From: AC-32 sp963736055
Lineage (GTDB): Bacteria > Actinomycetota > Thermoleophilia > Gaiellales > Gaiellaceae
Assembly: GCA_963736055.1 (NCBI GenBank)
Contig: CAVTNM010000008.1
Location: 248,001-312,000, forward strand
DNA length: 64,000 nucleotides
Direction of reading: 5' to 3'
Position numbers and translations under genes: made by a program. Under the pieces are notes generated by a model that ran no database searches, was not told the DNA's origin, and was given only the letters and a program-made list of their open reading frames with translations. This document shows, in pieces, positions 42,490 through 50,266 of the stretch; position 1 is the stretch's first letter; every line of letters starts with the position of its first letter.

Positions 42490-43122
42490 CTAGGACTCCT
42501 CGCCATCCGTCTGCTCGGCATCCGGCCCGTCTTCGGCCTGAGCCTCGGCCTCGGCCTCGGTGTCGGCCTCGACGTCGTCGTCGGTCTCGTCGGGCTCGGG
42601 CGGCGCTGCGCTCTTCGGGCGGCGCTTCGGGCGCCGCAGCTTCGGCTCGCGCAGGAGCGTCAGCGAGCCGCCGGCGGCCTCCACCTTCTCGCGGGCCGTC
42701 GCCGAGGCGGCATGGACCGTGATGGCGAGCTTCTTCGTCAGCTCTCCGTTCCCGAGCAGCTTCACGTCGCTGCGGCTGTTTCGGATCAGCCCCTTCTCGA
42801 CCAGCGCCTCGACCGTCACCTCTGCCCCCGCGTCGAAGCGCTCCTCGAGCGCCGCGACGTTGACCGGGATGGTCGAGGTCCGGTGCGGGCCCATAGGCAT
42901 CGCGTCCGCGGAGTACGGGCCGCGCTGCTTGCCCAGCCGCATGTAGATCGGGTTCTGGCCGCCCTCGAAGCCGGGGCGCATCTTCTTCGAGCCCGAGCGC
43001 GACTTCTGGCCCTTGATCCCGCGGCCCGAATAGCGTCCTTTGCCCGAGCCCTGGCCGCGGCCGACCCGCTTGCGGTCTTTGCGCGCCTGCGCCGGCTTGA
43101 GAGTAGAAAGGTTGAGCTCCAT
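42490..43122 (-). CDS. rplO: Ribosomal protein uL15 with acidic C-terminal extension
   Basis: Standard uL15 for about the first 150 residues (KRVGRGQGSGKGRYSGRGIKGQKSRSG); then a tail of about 60 residues, first basic (LRRPKRRPKSAA) and then Glu/Asp-rich (EPDETDDDVEADTEAEAEAQ), so 210 aa rather than about 145. Overlaps rpmD by one base in TGATG. Confidence 0.96.
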   Translation of the reverse strand: MELNLSTLKPAQARKDRKRVGRGQGSGKGRYSGRGIKGQKSRSGSKKMRPGFEGGQNPIYMRLGKQRGPYSADAMPMGPHRTSTIPVNVAALEERFDAGAEVTVEALVEKGLIRNSRSDVKLLGNGELTKKLAITVHAASATAREKVEAAGGSLTLLREPKLRRPKRRPKSAAPPEPDETDDDVEADTEAEAEAQAEDGPDAEQTDGEES

Positions 43123-43301
43123 CAGTCGCCGTCCACCTTGACGAGGTGACGAACCTTCCTCAGCATACCGGCGAGCTGCGGGCTCTCGTCCTTCTCGACG
43201 CTGCGTCCGATCTTGCCGAGCCCGAGCGCGCGCAGGGTGCCGCGGTGCCGGGCGCTCTGGCCGATCGAGCTACGCGTCTGCGTGATCTTGAGCTTCGCCA
43301 T
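43122..43301 (-). CDS. rpmD: Ribosomal protein uL30
   Basis: 59 aa: MAKLKITQTRSSIGQSARHR then GTLRALGLGKIGRSV and HLVKVDGD. Below common length cut-offs but unmistakable. It overlaps the acidic tail of rpsE by 32 nt and rplO by one base. Confidence 0.97.
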   Translation of the reverse strand: MAKLKITQTRSSIGQSARHRGTLRALGLGKIGRSVEKDESPQLAGMLRKVRHLVKVDGD

Positions 43302-43881
43302 CGTTCACCGTTTCGGCCTCGCCGGTGCTATCCGCGACGGGCGCGTCCTGTTTCTCGTCGGCCTCCGGCTTGCGCGCGCTGACCGGCAGCACCTGCTGAA
43401 TGGTGAGTCCCCGCTTCTCGGCCACCTCGGCCGGACGGCGCAGGCTCTGCAGGCCCTGCACGGTCGCCTTCAGCATGTTGATCGGGTTCGTCGTCCCCAG
43501 GCTCTTCGCCAGGATGTCCCGGATTCCCGCCAGCTCGAGCACGGCGCGCACGCCGCCGCCGGCGATGACACCCGTTCCCTCGCTCGCGGGGCGCAGGAGC
43601 ACGCGTGCGGCGCCGAACCGGCCGAGGATCTCGTGGGTGATCGTGGTCCCGTGGCGGGGTACCTGGAAGAGGTTCTTCTTCGCGTCGTCAACGGCCTTCG
43701 AGATCGCCAACGGAACCTCGCGCGCCTTGCCGTAGCCGAGGCCGACCCGGTCGACCTCGTCGCCGATCACGACGAGTGCGGTGAACGAGAACCGCCGCCC
43801 GCCCTTCACGACCTTCGCGACGCGATTGATCTCGACCACTCGCTCTTTGAGCTCTCTCGTCTCCTGTACGTCAATAGCCAC
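43270..43881 (-). CDS. rpsE: Ribosomal protein uS5 with acidic C-terminal tail
   Basis: 203 aa. Double-stranded RNA-binding N-terminal part (VVKGGRRFSFTALVVIGD), GGGVRAVLELAGIRDILAKSLGT core; ends in a 30-residue acidic tail (ADEKQDAPVADSTGEAE). The tail overlaps rpmD. Followed upstream by repeat A. Confidence 0.97.
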   Translation of the reverse strand: MAIDVQETRELKERVVEINRVAKVVKGGRRFSFTALVVIGDEVDRVGLGYGKAREVPLAISKAVDDAKKNLFQVPRHGTTITHEILGRFGAARVLLRPASEGTGVIAGGGVRAVLELAGIRDILAKSLGTTNPINMLKATVQGLQSLRRPAEVAEKRGLTIQQVLPVSARKPEADEKQDAPVADSTGEAETVNDGEAQDHADA

Positions 43882-43915
43882 TAGCGTTCACCTTTCGACT
43901 GGATCGTGTTCCTGG

Positions 43916-44047
43916 GCCGCGAAAAGCAAGCCAGGCTAGGACGCAGGGAGCGTTCGTAGCCGGAGGCTACGGGCGCGACTGAGGACGACGCGTGGCGCAG
44001 CTTTGCAGCGCACCCGGGGACGCGAGACAGGCGGAAGGGGGACGCCA
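43916..44047 (-). repeat. Repeat A, copy 1 (132 nt) between rplR and rpsE
   Basis: Starts right behind the rplR TGA. It aligns without gaps to 46690-46821 at about 80 percent identity by hand. Two hairpins are visible on the plus strand: GGACGC-AGGGA-GCGTTC (imperfect here) and CGTAGCC-GGA-GGCTACG (perfect here). Confidence 0.8.
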
Positions 44048-44401
44048 TCAGAACTTGAGTCCTCCTTCGCGTGCTGCGTCGGCCAGCGCCTTCACGCGGC
44101 CGTGGTAGAGGTAGCCGCCGCGGTCGAAGACCACCATCTCGACGTTGGCCTTCTTCGCGTTCTCGGCCAGCAGCTTGCCGACGGCAGCCGCCTGATCGGT
44201 CTTCGACCCCTTGGCCGCCTTCAGCTGCAACCAGCTCGCCGCGGCGAGCGTCTTGCCTTCGACGTCGTCGACCAGCTGGGCCTCGATGCCGCGATTCGAG
44301 CGGAACACGACCAGGCGTGGCCGCTCGGCGGTGCCGGAGACCTTCCCCCGCACGCGACGATGCCGCCTGGCTCTGGCCTTACGGACGGTCAGCGTGCTCA
44401 T
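44048..44401 (-). CDS. rplR: Ribosomal protein uL18
   Basis: 117 aa 5S rRNA-binding protein: STLTVRKARARRHRRVRGKV start, RLVVFRSNRGIEAQLVDD, FDRGGYLYHGRVKALADAAREGGL end. ATG 44401 chosen over TTG 44407. Flanked by repeat A downstream and repeat B upstream. Confidence 0.97.
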   Translation of the reverse strand: MSTLTVRKARARRHRRVRGKVSGTAERPRLVVFRSNRGIEAQLVDDVEGKTLAAASWLQLKAAKGSKTDQAAAVGKLLAENAKKANVEMVVFDRGGYLYHGRVKALADAAREGGLKF

Positions 44402-44414
44402 TCGCAATCTCCGA

Positions 44415-44469
44415 AGCGAAGCGATGGGACAAACCCGCCCCGCGGAGAATGCAAAGCATTTTTCGCGGT
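44415..44469 (-). repeat. Repeat B, copy 1 (55 nt) between rplF and rplR
   Basis: Lies 2 nt behind the rplF TGA. On the minus strand ACCGCGAAAAATGC starts a hairpin (arms CCGCG..CGCGG with an AT-rich inner stem) followed by GGTTTGTCCCATCGCTTCGC. The same arrangement is found at 45445-45498. Confidence 0.75.
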
Positions 44470-44471
44470 GA

Positions 44472-45005
44472 TCATGCTCGCTTCCCGACCTTTCGGCGCA
44501 CGTACTCGCCCTCGTAGCGGATCCCCTTGCCCTTGTATGGCTCGGGCGGGCGCACCTTGCGCACCTCGGCCGCGGTCTGGCCGACCTGCTGCTTGTCGAT
44601 CCCCTTCACGATCACCTCGGTCGGCACCGGCACCTCGAATGTGATCCCCTGCGGCGCCTTCAGCACCACCGAGTGCGAGTAGCCGACGTTGAGCTCGAGG
44701 TCGGTCCCACGCAGCGAGGCGCGGTAACCGACTCCCTGGATCTCGAGGCGCTTCTGGAACCCGCTCGTGACGCCCTCGACCATGTTCGCGATCAGGCTCC
44801 GTGTGAGCCCGTGCAGCGCCCGGTCCTCTCCGCGCTCCGTCGGCCGGGTGACGACGACGACGCCGTCCTCCTGGGCGAGCTGCATGCGCGCCGGAACCTG
44901 CTGGCTCAGCTCTCCGAGCGGGCCGTTGACCATCACGCGGCCGGGCGACAGCGCGATCGACACGCCGGCCGGGATCTCGATGGGTTGTCTACCGATTCGA
45001 CTCAT
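44472..45005 (-). CDS. rplF: Ribosomal protein uL6
   Basis: 177 aa: MSRIGRQPIEIPAGVSIAL, GYSHSVVLKAPQGITFEVP and the C-terminal RPPEPYKGKGIRYEGEYVRRKVGK. No unusual features. Confidence 0.98.
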   Translation of the reverse strand: MSRIGRQPIEIPAGVSIALSPGRVMVNGPLGELSQQVPARMQLAQEDGVVVVTRPTERGEDRALHGLTRSLIANMVEGVTSGFQKRLEIQGVGYRASLRGTDLELNVGYSHSVVLKAPQGITFEVPVPTEVIVKGIDKQQVGQTAAEVRKVRPPEPYKGKGIRYEGEYVRRKVGKRA

Positions 45006-45008
45006 GGC

Positions 45009-45410
45009 TCACCAGACGAAGCACACGACCTCGCCGCCGACGCCCTGCTCGGCGGCCGAGCGGCTCGTGATCAGGCCGTTCGAGGTGGACAGGATGGCCG
45101 TTCCCATGCCGCCGAGGACCCGCGGCAGCCGGTCCTTGCGCGCGTAGACGCGACGGCCGGGCTTCGAGACCCGCTTCAGGTCGGTGATCACGCGCTCGCG
45201 GTTGCGGCCGAACTTCAGCTCGATCACGAGCGTGTCGTAGGGCGTGTCCTCCTCGCGTTTCACCTCGTAGTCGCGGATGTAGCCCTCCTCCTTGAGGAGG
45301 CGGGCGATCTCGGCCTTGAGCCGCGAGCTCGGCATCTCGGCGCGCTCGTGCAGCGCGCGGTTCGCGTTGCGGATCCGGGTGAGCATGTCGGCTATGGGAT
45401 CAGTCTGCAT
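45009..45410 (-). CDS. rpsH: Ribosomal protein uS8
   Basis: 133 aa: DPIADMLTRIRNANRALHER start, RVYARKDRLPRVLGGMGTAILSTSNGLI end. Standard. Separated from rpsN by repeat B copy 2. Confidence 0.98.
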   Translation of the reverse strand: MQTDPIADMLTRIRNANRALHERAEMPSSRLKAEIARLLKEEGYIRDYEVKREEDTPYDTLVIELKFGRNRERVITDLKRVSKPGRRVYARKDRLPRVLGGMGTAILSTSNGLITSRSAAEQGVGGEVVCFVW

Positions 45411-45444
45411 TTACCTCGTGGAACCTTTCTTCCTCGCCCTCCCG

Positions 45445-45498
45445 AGCGAAGCGATGGGACAAACCAGCTCCGCGAAAAATGTCGCGCATTTTCGCGGT
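45445..45498 (-). repeat. Repeat B, copy 2 (54 nt) between rpsN and rpsH
   Basis: Immediately behind the rpsN TGA. Shares the hairpin and GGTTTGTCCCATCGCTTCGCT with copy 1 at 44415-44469; changes lie mainly in the loop. Confidence 0.75.
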
Positions 45499-45684
45499 TC
45501 ACCAGCTCGACTTGGTCATGCCCGGAATGACGCCCTCGTGGGCGAGATCGCGCAGGCAGATTCGGCAGAGCCCGAACTTCTTGTAGACCGCGCGCGGCCG
45601 GCCGCAGCGATTGCAGCGCGTGTATGCACGCACCTTGTAGCGCTGGGGCTTGTGCGACTTCTCGATCAGGGCCTTTCTCGCCAT
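45499..45684 (-). CDS. rpsN: Ribosomal protein uS14, zinc type
   Basis: 61 aa: ARKALIEKSHKPQRYKVRAY then CNRCGRPR...LCRICLRDL with the two CxxC pairs of the zinc form. ATG 45684. Confidence 0.98.
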   Translation of the reverse strand: MARKALIEKSHKPQRYKVRAYTRCNRCGRPRAVYKKFGLCRICLRDLAHEGVIPGMTKSSW

Positions 45685-45687
45685 TCC

Positions 45688-46287
45688 TCAGGACTCTCCT
45701 TCGCTGCTCGTCTGTGCAAACGGCATGCCGAGTGCGCGCAGGAGCGCCAGCCCCTGCTCGTCGTCGGGCGCCGAGGTGGTGATCGCGACGTCGAGGCCGC
45801 GGATCGCGGCGATCGAGTCGTAGTCGATCTCGGGGAAGATGATCTGCTCGCGGATCCCCAGCGAGAAGTTGCCGCGCCCGTCGAAGGAGCCCGGGCTCAG
45901 CCCGCGGAAGTCGCGGATGCGCGGCAGGGCGATGGAGACGAGGCGGTCCAGGAACTCCCACATGCGGGCGCCGCGCAGCGTCACCCGCGCACCGATCGGC
46001 ATTCCCTCGCGGAGCTTGAAGCTCGCGACCGACTTGCGCGCCTTGCGCACCTGGGCGCGCTGCCCGGCGATCGTGGTCAGCTCCTCGATCGCGCTGTCGA
46101 GCGCCTTCGCCTCGGTCTTCGCCTCGCCGATGCCCATGTTGAGCGTGATCTTCTGGATGCGCGGGACCTGCATCATCGAGCTCAGCTCGAACTCGTCCTT
46201 CAGGCGCGGGCGCACGTCCTGCTCGTAGGACATCTTCAACCGCGGCACGTAGCCGTTGGTCTCGCTCGTGCGGGCTCTCGGACTCAC
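45688..46287 (-). CDS. rplE: Ribosomal protein uL5
   Basis: 199 aa: PRLKMSYEQDVRPRLKDEF, PRIQKITLNMGIGEAKT, FSLGIREQIIFPEIDYDSI. A 15-residue N-terminal extension and a short C-terminal tail (TSSEGES). GTG or ATG start near 46287 overlaps rplX by 4 nt. Confidence 0.97.
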   Translation of the reverse strand: MSPRARTSETNGYVPRLKMSYEQDVRPRLKDEFELSSMMQVPRIQKITLNMGIGEAKTEAKALDSAIEELTTIAGQRAQVRKARKSVASFKLREGMPIGARVTLRGARMWEFLDRLVSIALPRIRDFRGLSPGSFDGRGNFSLGIREQIIFPEIDYDSIAAIRGLDVAITTSAPDDEQGLALLRALGMPFAQTSSEGES

Positions 46288-46655
46288 TTGTCAATCTCCT
46301 GGCCGCAGTCGACTCGCTTGCACACGCGCACGTGCACGTCGCGGCCCTTGACTTCCTTGGTGGTCATCCCGATTCGCGTCGGCCGGTTGCAGGTCGGGCA
46401 GACCAGCATCACGTTGGCAACCGGCACGGGCGACGGCTTCTCGATCACGCCGCCGGGCGTCATCTGGGTGCCTCCCATGCGGCTGGCGTCTCGGATCGGC
46501 CGAGGACGGGTGTGCCGCTTGACGACGTTCAGGTTCTCGACCACGACGCGCCGCTCCCGGGGGCGCGCCTCGATGACCCGGCCTTCCTTGCCGCGGTCCT
46601 TGCCCGAGAGCATGTGGACGAGATCTCCCTTGCGGACTTTCATCTTGTGGCTCAT
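46284..46655 (-). CDS. rplX: Ribosomal protein uL24 with C-terminal zinc-finger-like segment
   Basis: 123 aa. KOW motif KVRKGDLVHMLSGKDRGKEG at the start. C-terminal VCPTCNRPTRIG...RVCKRVDCGQEID has two Cys pairs and probably binds zinc, a form seen in several phyla. ATG 46655. Upstream lies repeat A copy 2. Confidence 0.97.
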   Translation of the reverse strand: MSHKMKVRKGDLVHMLSGKDRGKEGRVIEARPRERRVVVENLNVVKRHTRPRPIRDASRMGGTQMTPGGVIEKPSPVPVANVMLVCPTCNRPTRIGMTTKEVKGRDVHVRVCKRVDCGQEIDK

Positions 46656-46689
46656 CAGCGGTCACCTCTCGTGGGCATCGTGCTCGCCA

Positions 46690-46821
46690 GCCGCGAAACG
46701 CCCGCGTCGCAAGGACGCAGGGAGCGTCCGTAGCTGGAGGCTACGGACGGGACTGAGGACGCCGCCAGGCGGAGCGTTGCAGCGCCCTGGCGAGTGCGAG
46801 GCACGCGGGAGGGGGCCGCCA
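46690..46821 (-). repeat. Repeat A, copy 2 (132 nt) between rplN and rplX
   Basis: Starts right behind the rplN TGA. Gapless match with 43916-44047 at about 80 percent. The hairpin GGACGC-AGGGA-GCGTCC is perfect here (one mismatch in copy 1), and CGTAGC-TGGAG-GCTACG keeps six pairs. Confidence 0.8.
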
Positions 46822-47190
46822 TCAAAGGACCTCCGGAGCGAGCGAGACGATCTTCATGAAGTTCTTCTCGCGCAGCTCGCGGGCGACCGGCCCGAAGATG
46901 CGCGTGCCGCGCGGGTTACGGGCGGTGTCGATCAGCACTGCGGCGTTCTCGTCGAACGCGATCGACGTGCCGTCGTCGCGGCCGAACGGCTTGCGGGTAC
47001 GAACGACGACGGCCTCCACGACCTCGCCCTTCTTGACCGCGCCCTGAGGGCTTGCGCTCTTCACGGTGGCGGTGATGACGTCGCCCACGCGCGCGTAACG
47101 GCGCTTGGAGCCGCCCTTGACGCGGATGCAGAGGATCTCACGTGCGCCCGTGTTGTCGGCGACGCGCAGGCGGGATTCCTGCTGGATCAC
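46822..47190 (-). CDS. rplN: Ribosomal protein uL14
   Basis: 122 aa: MIQQESRLRVADNTGAREIL, GDVITATVKSASPQGAVKKGEVV, and RIFGPVARELREKNFMKIVSLAPEVL. Canonical. ATG overlaps rpsQ stop. Confidence 0.98.
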   Translation of the reverse strand: MIQQESRLRVADNTGAREILCIRVKGGSKRRYARVGDVITATVKSASPQGAVKKGEVVEAVVVRTRKPFGRDDGTSIAFDENAAVLIDTARNPRGTRIFGPVARELREKNFMKIVSLAPEVL

Positions 47191-47846
47191 TTGGCCTCCT
47201 CGAGCACTTCCGCCAGCCGCCAGTTCTTCGTCTTCGACAGCGGGCGCGTCTCGACGATCCGGACGACATCCCCGACCTTCGCCGCGTTCTGCTCGTCGTG
47301 CGCGTGGAACTTGGACGAGCGGCGGACGACCTTCTTGTACCTGGGGTGCGCCTTCACGGTGTCGACCTTGACCACGATCGTCTTGTCCATCCCGCTCGAG
47401 ATGACCAGGCCGCGGCGCTCCTGGCTGCGCCCGCGCGCGTGCTCGGGCTTCGGCAGCCGCACGACCGGGCGCCGCTCGGCCGGGCGCTCGCGCTTGGGCT
47501 TCGAGTGCTTGTGGCGCTCCGAGCGCGGGAGCCGCTTGCGCTTCGGCTTCTTCACCGACTGCGGCGCAGGAGCGGACTCCTCCGCGTCTGCCGGGGGCTG
47601 CTCGGCCGCCTCGGCTGCCGGCGCAGGCTCCTCGGCCTCCGCGGCAGGCTCCTCGGCCGCCGCAGCGGGCTCCTCCGTCGGCTCCTCCCCGGCTGCCGCA
47701 GCGGGCTCCTCCGTCGGCTCCTCGTCGGCTGCGGGCTCCTCGGCTTCAGGCTCGGCCGGGGTCTCCTCGACCGCCTCTTCCGAGACGGCCTCCGAAGTCT
47801 CCTCCGCCTGCTGCTCTTCTTCTGGTGTCTGGTTCTCGTCAGCCAT
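47187..47846 (-). CDS. rpsQ: Ribosomal protein uS17 with a long acidic N-terminal extension
   Basis: The uS17 core is the last 80 residues or so (ERRGLVISSGMDKTIVVKVDTVKAHPRYKKVVRR...). Before it lies an N-terminal region of about 135 residues: first about 95 residues of Glu/Ala/Pro with tandem EEPTEEPAAAA-like units, then about 40 strongly basic ones (KKPKRKRLPRSERHKHSKPK). Normal uS17 is 80-110 aa; this is 219. The frame and codon bias stay normal, so the extension looks real. Overlaps rpmC by 8 nt. Confidence 0.94.
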   Translation of the reverse strand: MADENQTPEEEQQAEETSEAVSEEAVEETPAEPEAEEPAADEEPTEEPAAAAGEEPTEEPAAAAEEPAAEAEEPAPAAEAAEQPPADAEESAPAPQSVKKPKRKRLPRSERHKHSKPKRERPAERRPVVRLPKPEHARGRSQERRGLVISSGMDKTIVVKVDTVKAHPRYKKVVRRSSKFHAHDEQNAAKVGDVVRIVETRPLSKTKNWRLAEVLEEAK

Positions 47847-48054
47847 TCGTCTCTCTCAGGGTCAGGCTTCCTTCCCGCTCGATGCGGACGGTCAGGATGC
47901 GGGCGATCTCGCGCTTGGCGTGCTTCAGGCGCGCGGGATTCTCGAGCGCTCCCGTCGCGGACTGGAAGCGCAGGTTGAACAGTTCCTGGCGCGTGTCGGC
48001 GAGGCGCATCTCCAGCTCCTCGTCGGTCATGTCGCGCAGCTCTCTAGCTCGCAA
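47839..48054 (-). CDS. rpmC: Ribosomal protein uL29
   Basis: 71 aa at the tunnel exit: RARELRDMTDEELEMRLADT, RQELFNLRFQSATGALENPA. Overlaps rplP by 11 nt and rpsQ by 8 nt. Confidence 0.97.
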   Translation of the reverse strand: MRARELRDMTDEELEMRLADTRQELFNLRFQSATGALENPARLKHAKREIARILTVRIEREGSLTLRETNG

Positions 48055-48469
48055 AGAGATCCGCCTCCCTCGTCACGACCTTGGTCTTGATCGGCAGCTT
48101 GCGGCCGGCGAGGCGCAGAGCCTCTTTCGCGAGCGTCGCGTCGACGCCGGCGAGCTCGAACATCACGCGTCCCGGCTTGACGACGGCAACCCAGTGCTCG
48201 GGTGCGCCCTTGCCGGAGCCCATCCGGGTCTCGGCCGGCTTCTGGGTCACCGGCTTGTCCGGGAAGACGTTGATCCAGACCTTCCCGCCTCGGCGGATCT
48301 TTCGGGTCATCGCGATTCGGGCAGCCTCGATCTGCCGGTTGGTGATCCAGCCGGCCTCGAGGGCCTTCAGGCCGTAGTCGCCGGCCTGCACGCTGGTCTG
48401 TCCCTTCGAGACGCCCCTGCGGCGCCCTCGCTGGTACTTGCGGTACTTCGTCTTCTTCGGGAGCAGCAT
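48044..48469 (-). CDS. rplP: Ribosomal protein uL16
   Basis: 141 aa: MLLPKKTKYRKYQRGRRRGV, GKVWINVFPDKPVTQKPAETRMGSGKG. Canonical. Shares one nt with rpsC. Confidence 0.98.
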   Translation of the reverse strand: MLLPKKTKYRKYQRGRRRGVSKGQTSVQAGDYGLKALEAGWITNRQIEAARIAMTRKIRRGGKVWINVFPDKPVTQKPAETRMGSGKGAPEHWVAVVKPGRVMFELAGVDATLAKEALRLAGRKLPIKTKVVTREADLFAS

Positions 48470-49497
48470 CAGTCGTCGCTCTTCTCTGTGGGCTCGTCAC
48501 CGGCGCTCTCGGGCGTCGGCTGGTCCTCGGCCTGCGCGGTGGTGTCGGCCGCGGGCTCCGCGTCGGGCCGAGCCTCCGGCTCGACCGGCGGCTGCTCGGG
48601 CGCCTCGGCGGGCGGCGACTGCTCGTCGGTGCCGGGACGCTCGAGGTTGTCCTGCGGGCTCGCCTTGCCCCGGCCGCTCGGCCGCCGCGAACCGCCTCCG
48701 CCCGAGCCCTTCCGCCGCTGGCGCACCGGTCCGAGACCTTCGCGATCCGGCCCGCGCCCGCGCCCGCCCTCGCGCGAGGCACCGAGCCCTTCCGAGGTGC
48801 CACCCCGGCGGCGCGCCTGGTCCTGGTCGCCCAGCCGGGCATCCTTCTGAGCCATGCCCTCGTAGCCTTCGGGCATGATCTCGCCCTTGTTGATCCAGAC
48901 CTTGACGCCGATGCGGCCGAAGGTGGTCTTCGCCTCGACGAAGCCGTAGTCGATGTCGGCGCGAATCGTGTGCAGCGGCACACGGCCCTCGGAGTAGCTC
49001 TCGGACCGGCTCATCTCACCGCCGCCGAGCCTGCCGCCGCACATCACCTTCACACCCTGGGCGCCGGAGCGCATGGCCGAGGCGAGCGAGCGCTTCATCG
49101 CGCGGCGGAAGCTGACGCGGTTCGCGAGCTGCTCCGCGATCGACTGCGCGACGAGCTTCGCGTCCAGCTCGGGACGCTTGATCTCGTTGATGTTGATGTG
49201 CACGGCCTTGTTGGTCATGCCGTGGATGTCCTTGCGGAGCGCGTCCACCTCGACGCCGGACTTGCCGATCACGATGCCCGGGCGCGCGGTATAGATGTCG
49301 ATGGTGATCCGCTGTGCGTCCTTGCGGATCAGGATGTCGGACAGGCCCGCGTGCGCCAGCTTGCCGTAGATGTGCTCGCGGATCTTGATGTCCTCGAGCA
49401 GATACGCCGGGAACTCCTTCGTGCCCGTGTACCAGTTCGACTTCCAGTCGTGAATGACGCCGACGCGCAGGCCGCCGGGATGGATTTTCTGACCCAC
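48469..49497 (-). CDS. rpsC: Ribosomal protein uS3 with long C-terminal extension
   Basis: First 215 residues are uS3 (GQKIHPGGLRVGVIHDWKSN, KH domain IVIGKSGVEVDALRKDI, VWINKGEIMPEG). A tail of about 125 residues follows: Gly/Arg-rich (GRGRGPDREGLGPVRQRRKG) and then Pro/Glu/Asp-rich. 342 aa against 210-280 normally. The tail is likely disordered. Confidence 0.96.
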   Translation of the reverse strand: MGQKIHPGGLRVGVIHDWKSNWYTGTKEFPAYLLEDIKIREHIYGKLAHAGLSDILIRKDAQRITIDIYTARPGIVIGKSGVEVDALRKDIHGMTNKAVHININEIKRPELDAKLVAQSIAEQLANRVSFRRAMKRSLASAMRSGAQGVKVMCGGRLGGGEMSRSESYSEGRVPLHTIRADIDYGFVEAKTTFGRIGVKVWINKGEIMPEGYEGMAQKDARLGDQDQARRRGGTSEGLGASREGGRGRGPDREGLGPVRQRRKGSGGGGSRRPSGRGKASPQDNLERPGTDEQSPPAEAPEQPPVEPEARPDAEPAADTTAQAEDQPTPESAGDEPTEKSDD

Positions 49498-49982
49498 TAA
49501 GTGGTCGCCTCCTCTTCCTTCTTCTTCGCGGGCGCCTTGCGCTTCGGCGCGGCCGCCTTGGGCTTGCGCTCGGGCTTCTCCTCCGCCTGGGGCTCCGGTT
49601 CGGGAGCGGGCGGTGCCGGCTCCGGCGCGCGCTCGACCTCTACCAGCTTCACGGTGATGTGGCAGGTGGGCTTCTGGATCCGGGCGGCGCGGCCCCTCGC
49701 GCGGGCGCGCCAGCGCTTCATCACCGGGCCCTCGTCCACGTACGCGGCCGAGACGACCAAATCGTCACCGACGAGGTTGTGGTTGGCCTCCGCGTTCGCG
49801 ACCGCCGAGCTCAAGACCTTCTCGATCTCGCGTGCAGCCGCGCGCTGGGTGAACGCGAGCACGGTCCTGGCCTCCGGCACCGACCGGCCCCGGATGTGCT
49901 CGACCACGAGCCGAGCCTTGCGGGGCGACATGCGCACCCACTTCGCCACGGCCTTGACCTCCTGACGCTCTGCGGTGGCCAT
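49497..49982 (-). CDS. rplV: Ribosomal protein uL22 with Pro/Lys C-terminal tail
   Basis: Core of about 115 residues (KWVRMSPRKARLVVEHIRGR, ADEGP-like VDEGPVMKRWRARARGRAARI in the tunnel loop), then about 45 residues rich in Pro/Glu and Lys/Ala (KPKAAAPKRKAPAKKKEEE). 161 aa. Confidence 0.96.
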   Translation of the reverse strand: MATAERQEVKAVAKWVRMSPRKARLVVEHIRGRSVPEARTVLAFTQRAAAREIEKVLSSAVANAEANHNLVGDDLVVSAAYVDEGPVMKRWRARARGRAARIQKPTCHITVKLVEVERAPEPAPPAPEPEPQAEEKPERKPKAAAPKRKAPAKKKEEEATT

Positions 49983-49984
49983 CG

Positions 49985-50266
49985 CTACCGCTTGACCTCC
50001 GTCTTGCGGTCGCCCGAGTGGCCGCGGAACGTCCGCGTGGGAGCGAACTCGCCGAGCTTGTGTCCGACCATCTGCTCGGTGATGAACACGGGCACGTGCT
50101 TGCGGCCGTCGTGGACCGCGATCGTGTGCCCGACCATCTCCGGGAAGACGGTGGACGAACGGGACCAGGTCCGAATCATCTGCTTCGAGCCCGAGTCGTT
50201 CATCGAGTTGATCCGGTTCAGCAGCCGCTCTTGGACGAACGGCCCTTTCTTGCTCGATCTAGACAC
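49985..50266 (-). CDS. rpsS: Ribosomal protein uS19
   Basis: 93 aa: SRSSKKGPFVQERLLNRINS, WSRSSTVFPEMVGHTIAVHDGRKHVPVFI. Canonical. GTG 50266 directly follows the rplB stop. Confidence 0.98.
   Translation of the reverse strand: MSRSSKKGPFVQERLLNRINSMNDSGSKQMIRTWSRSSTVFPEMVGHTIAVHDGRKHVPVFITEQMVGHKLGEFAPTRTFRGHSGDRKTEVKR

Noticed and set aside
45292..48090. A 932-codon plus-strand open frame over the ribosomal cluster
   Set aside because: Antisense to well-known ribosomal genes, no recognisable domain, composition typical of GC-rich antisense frames.
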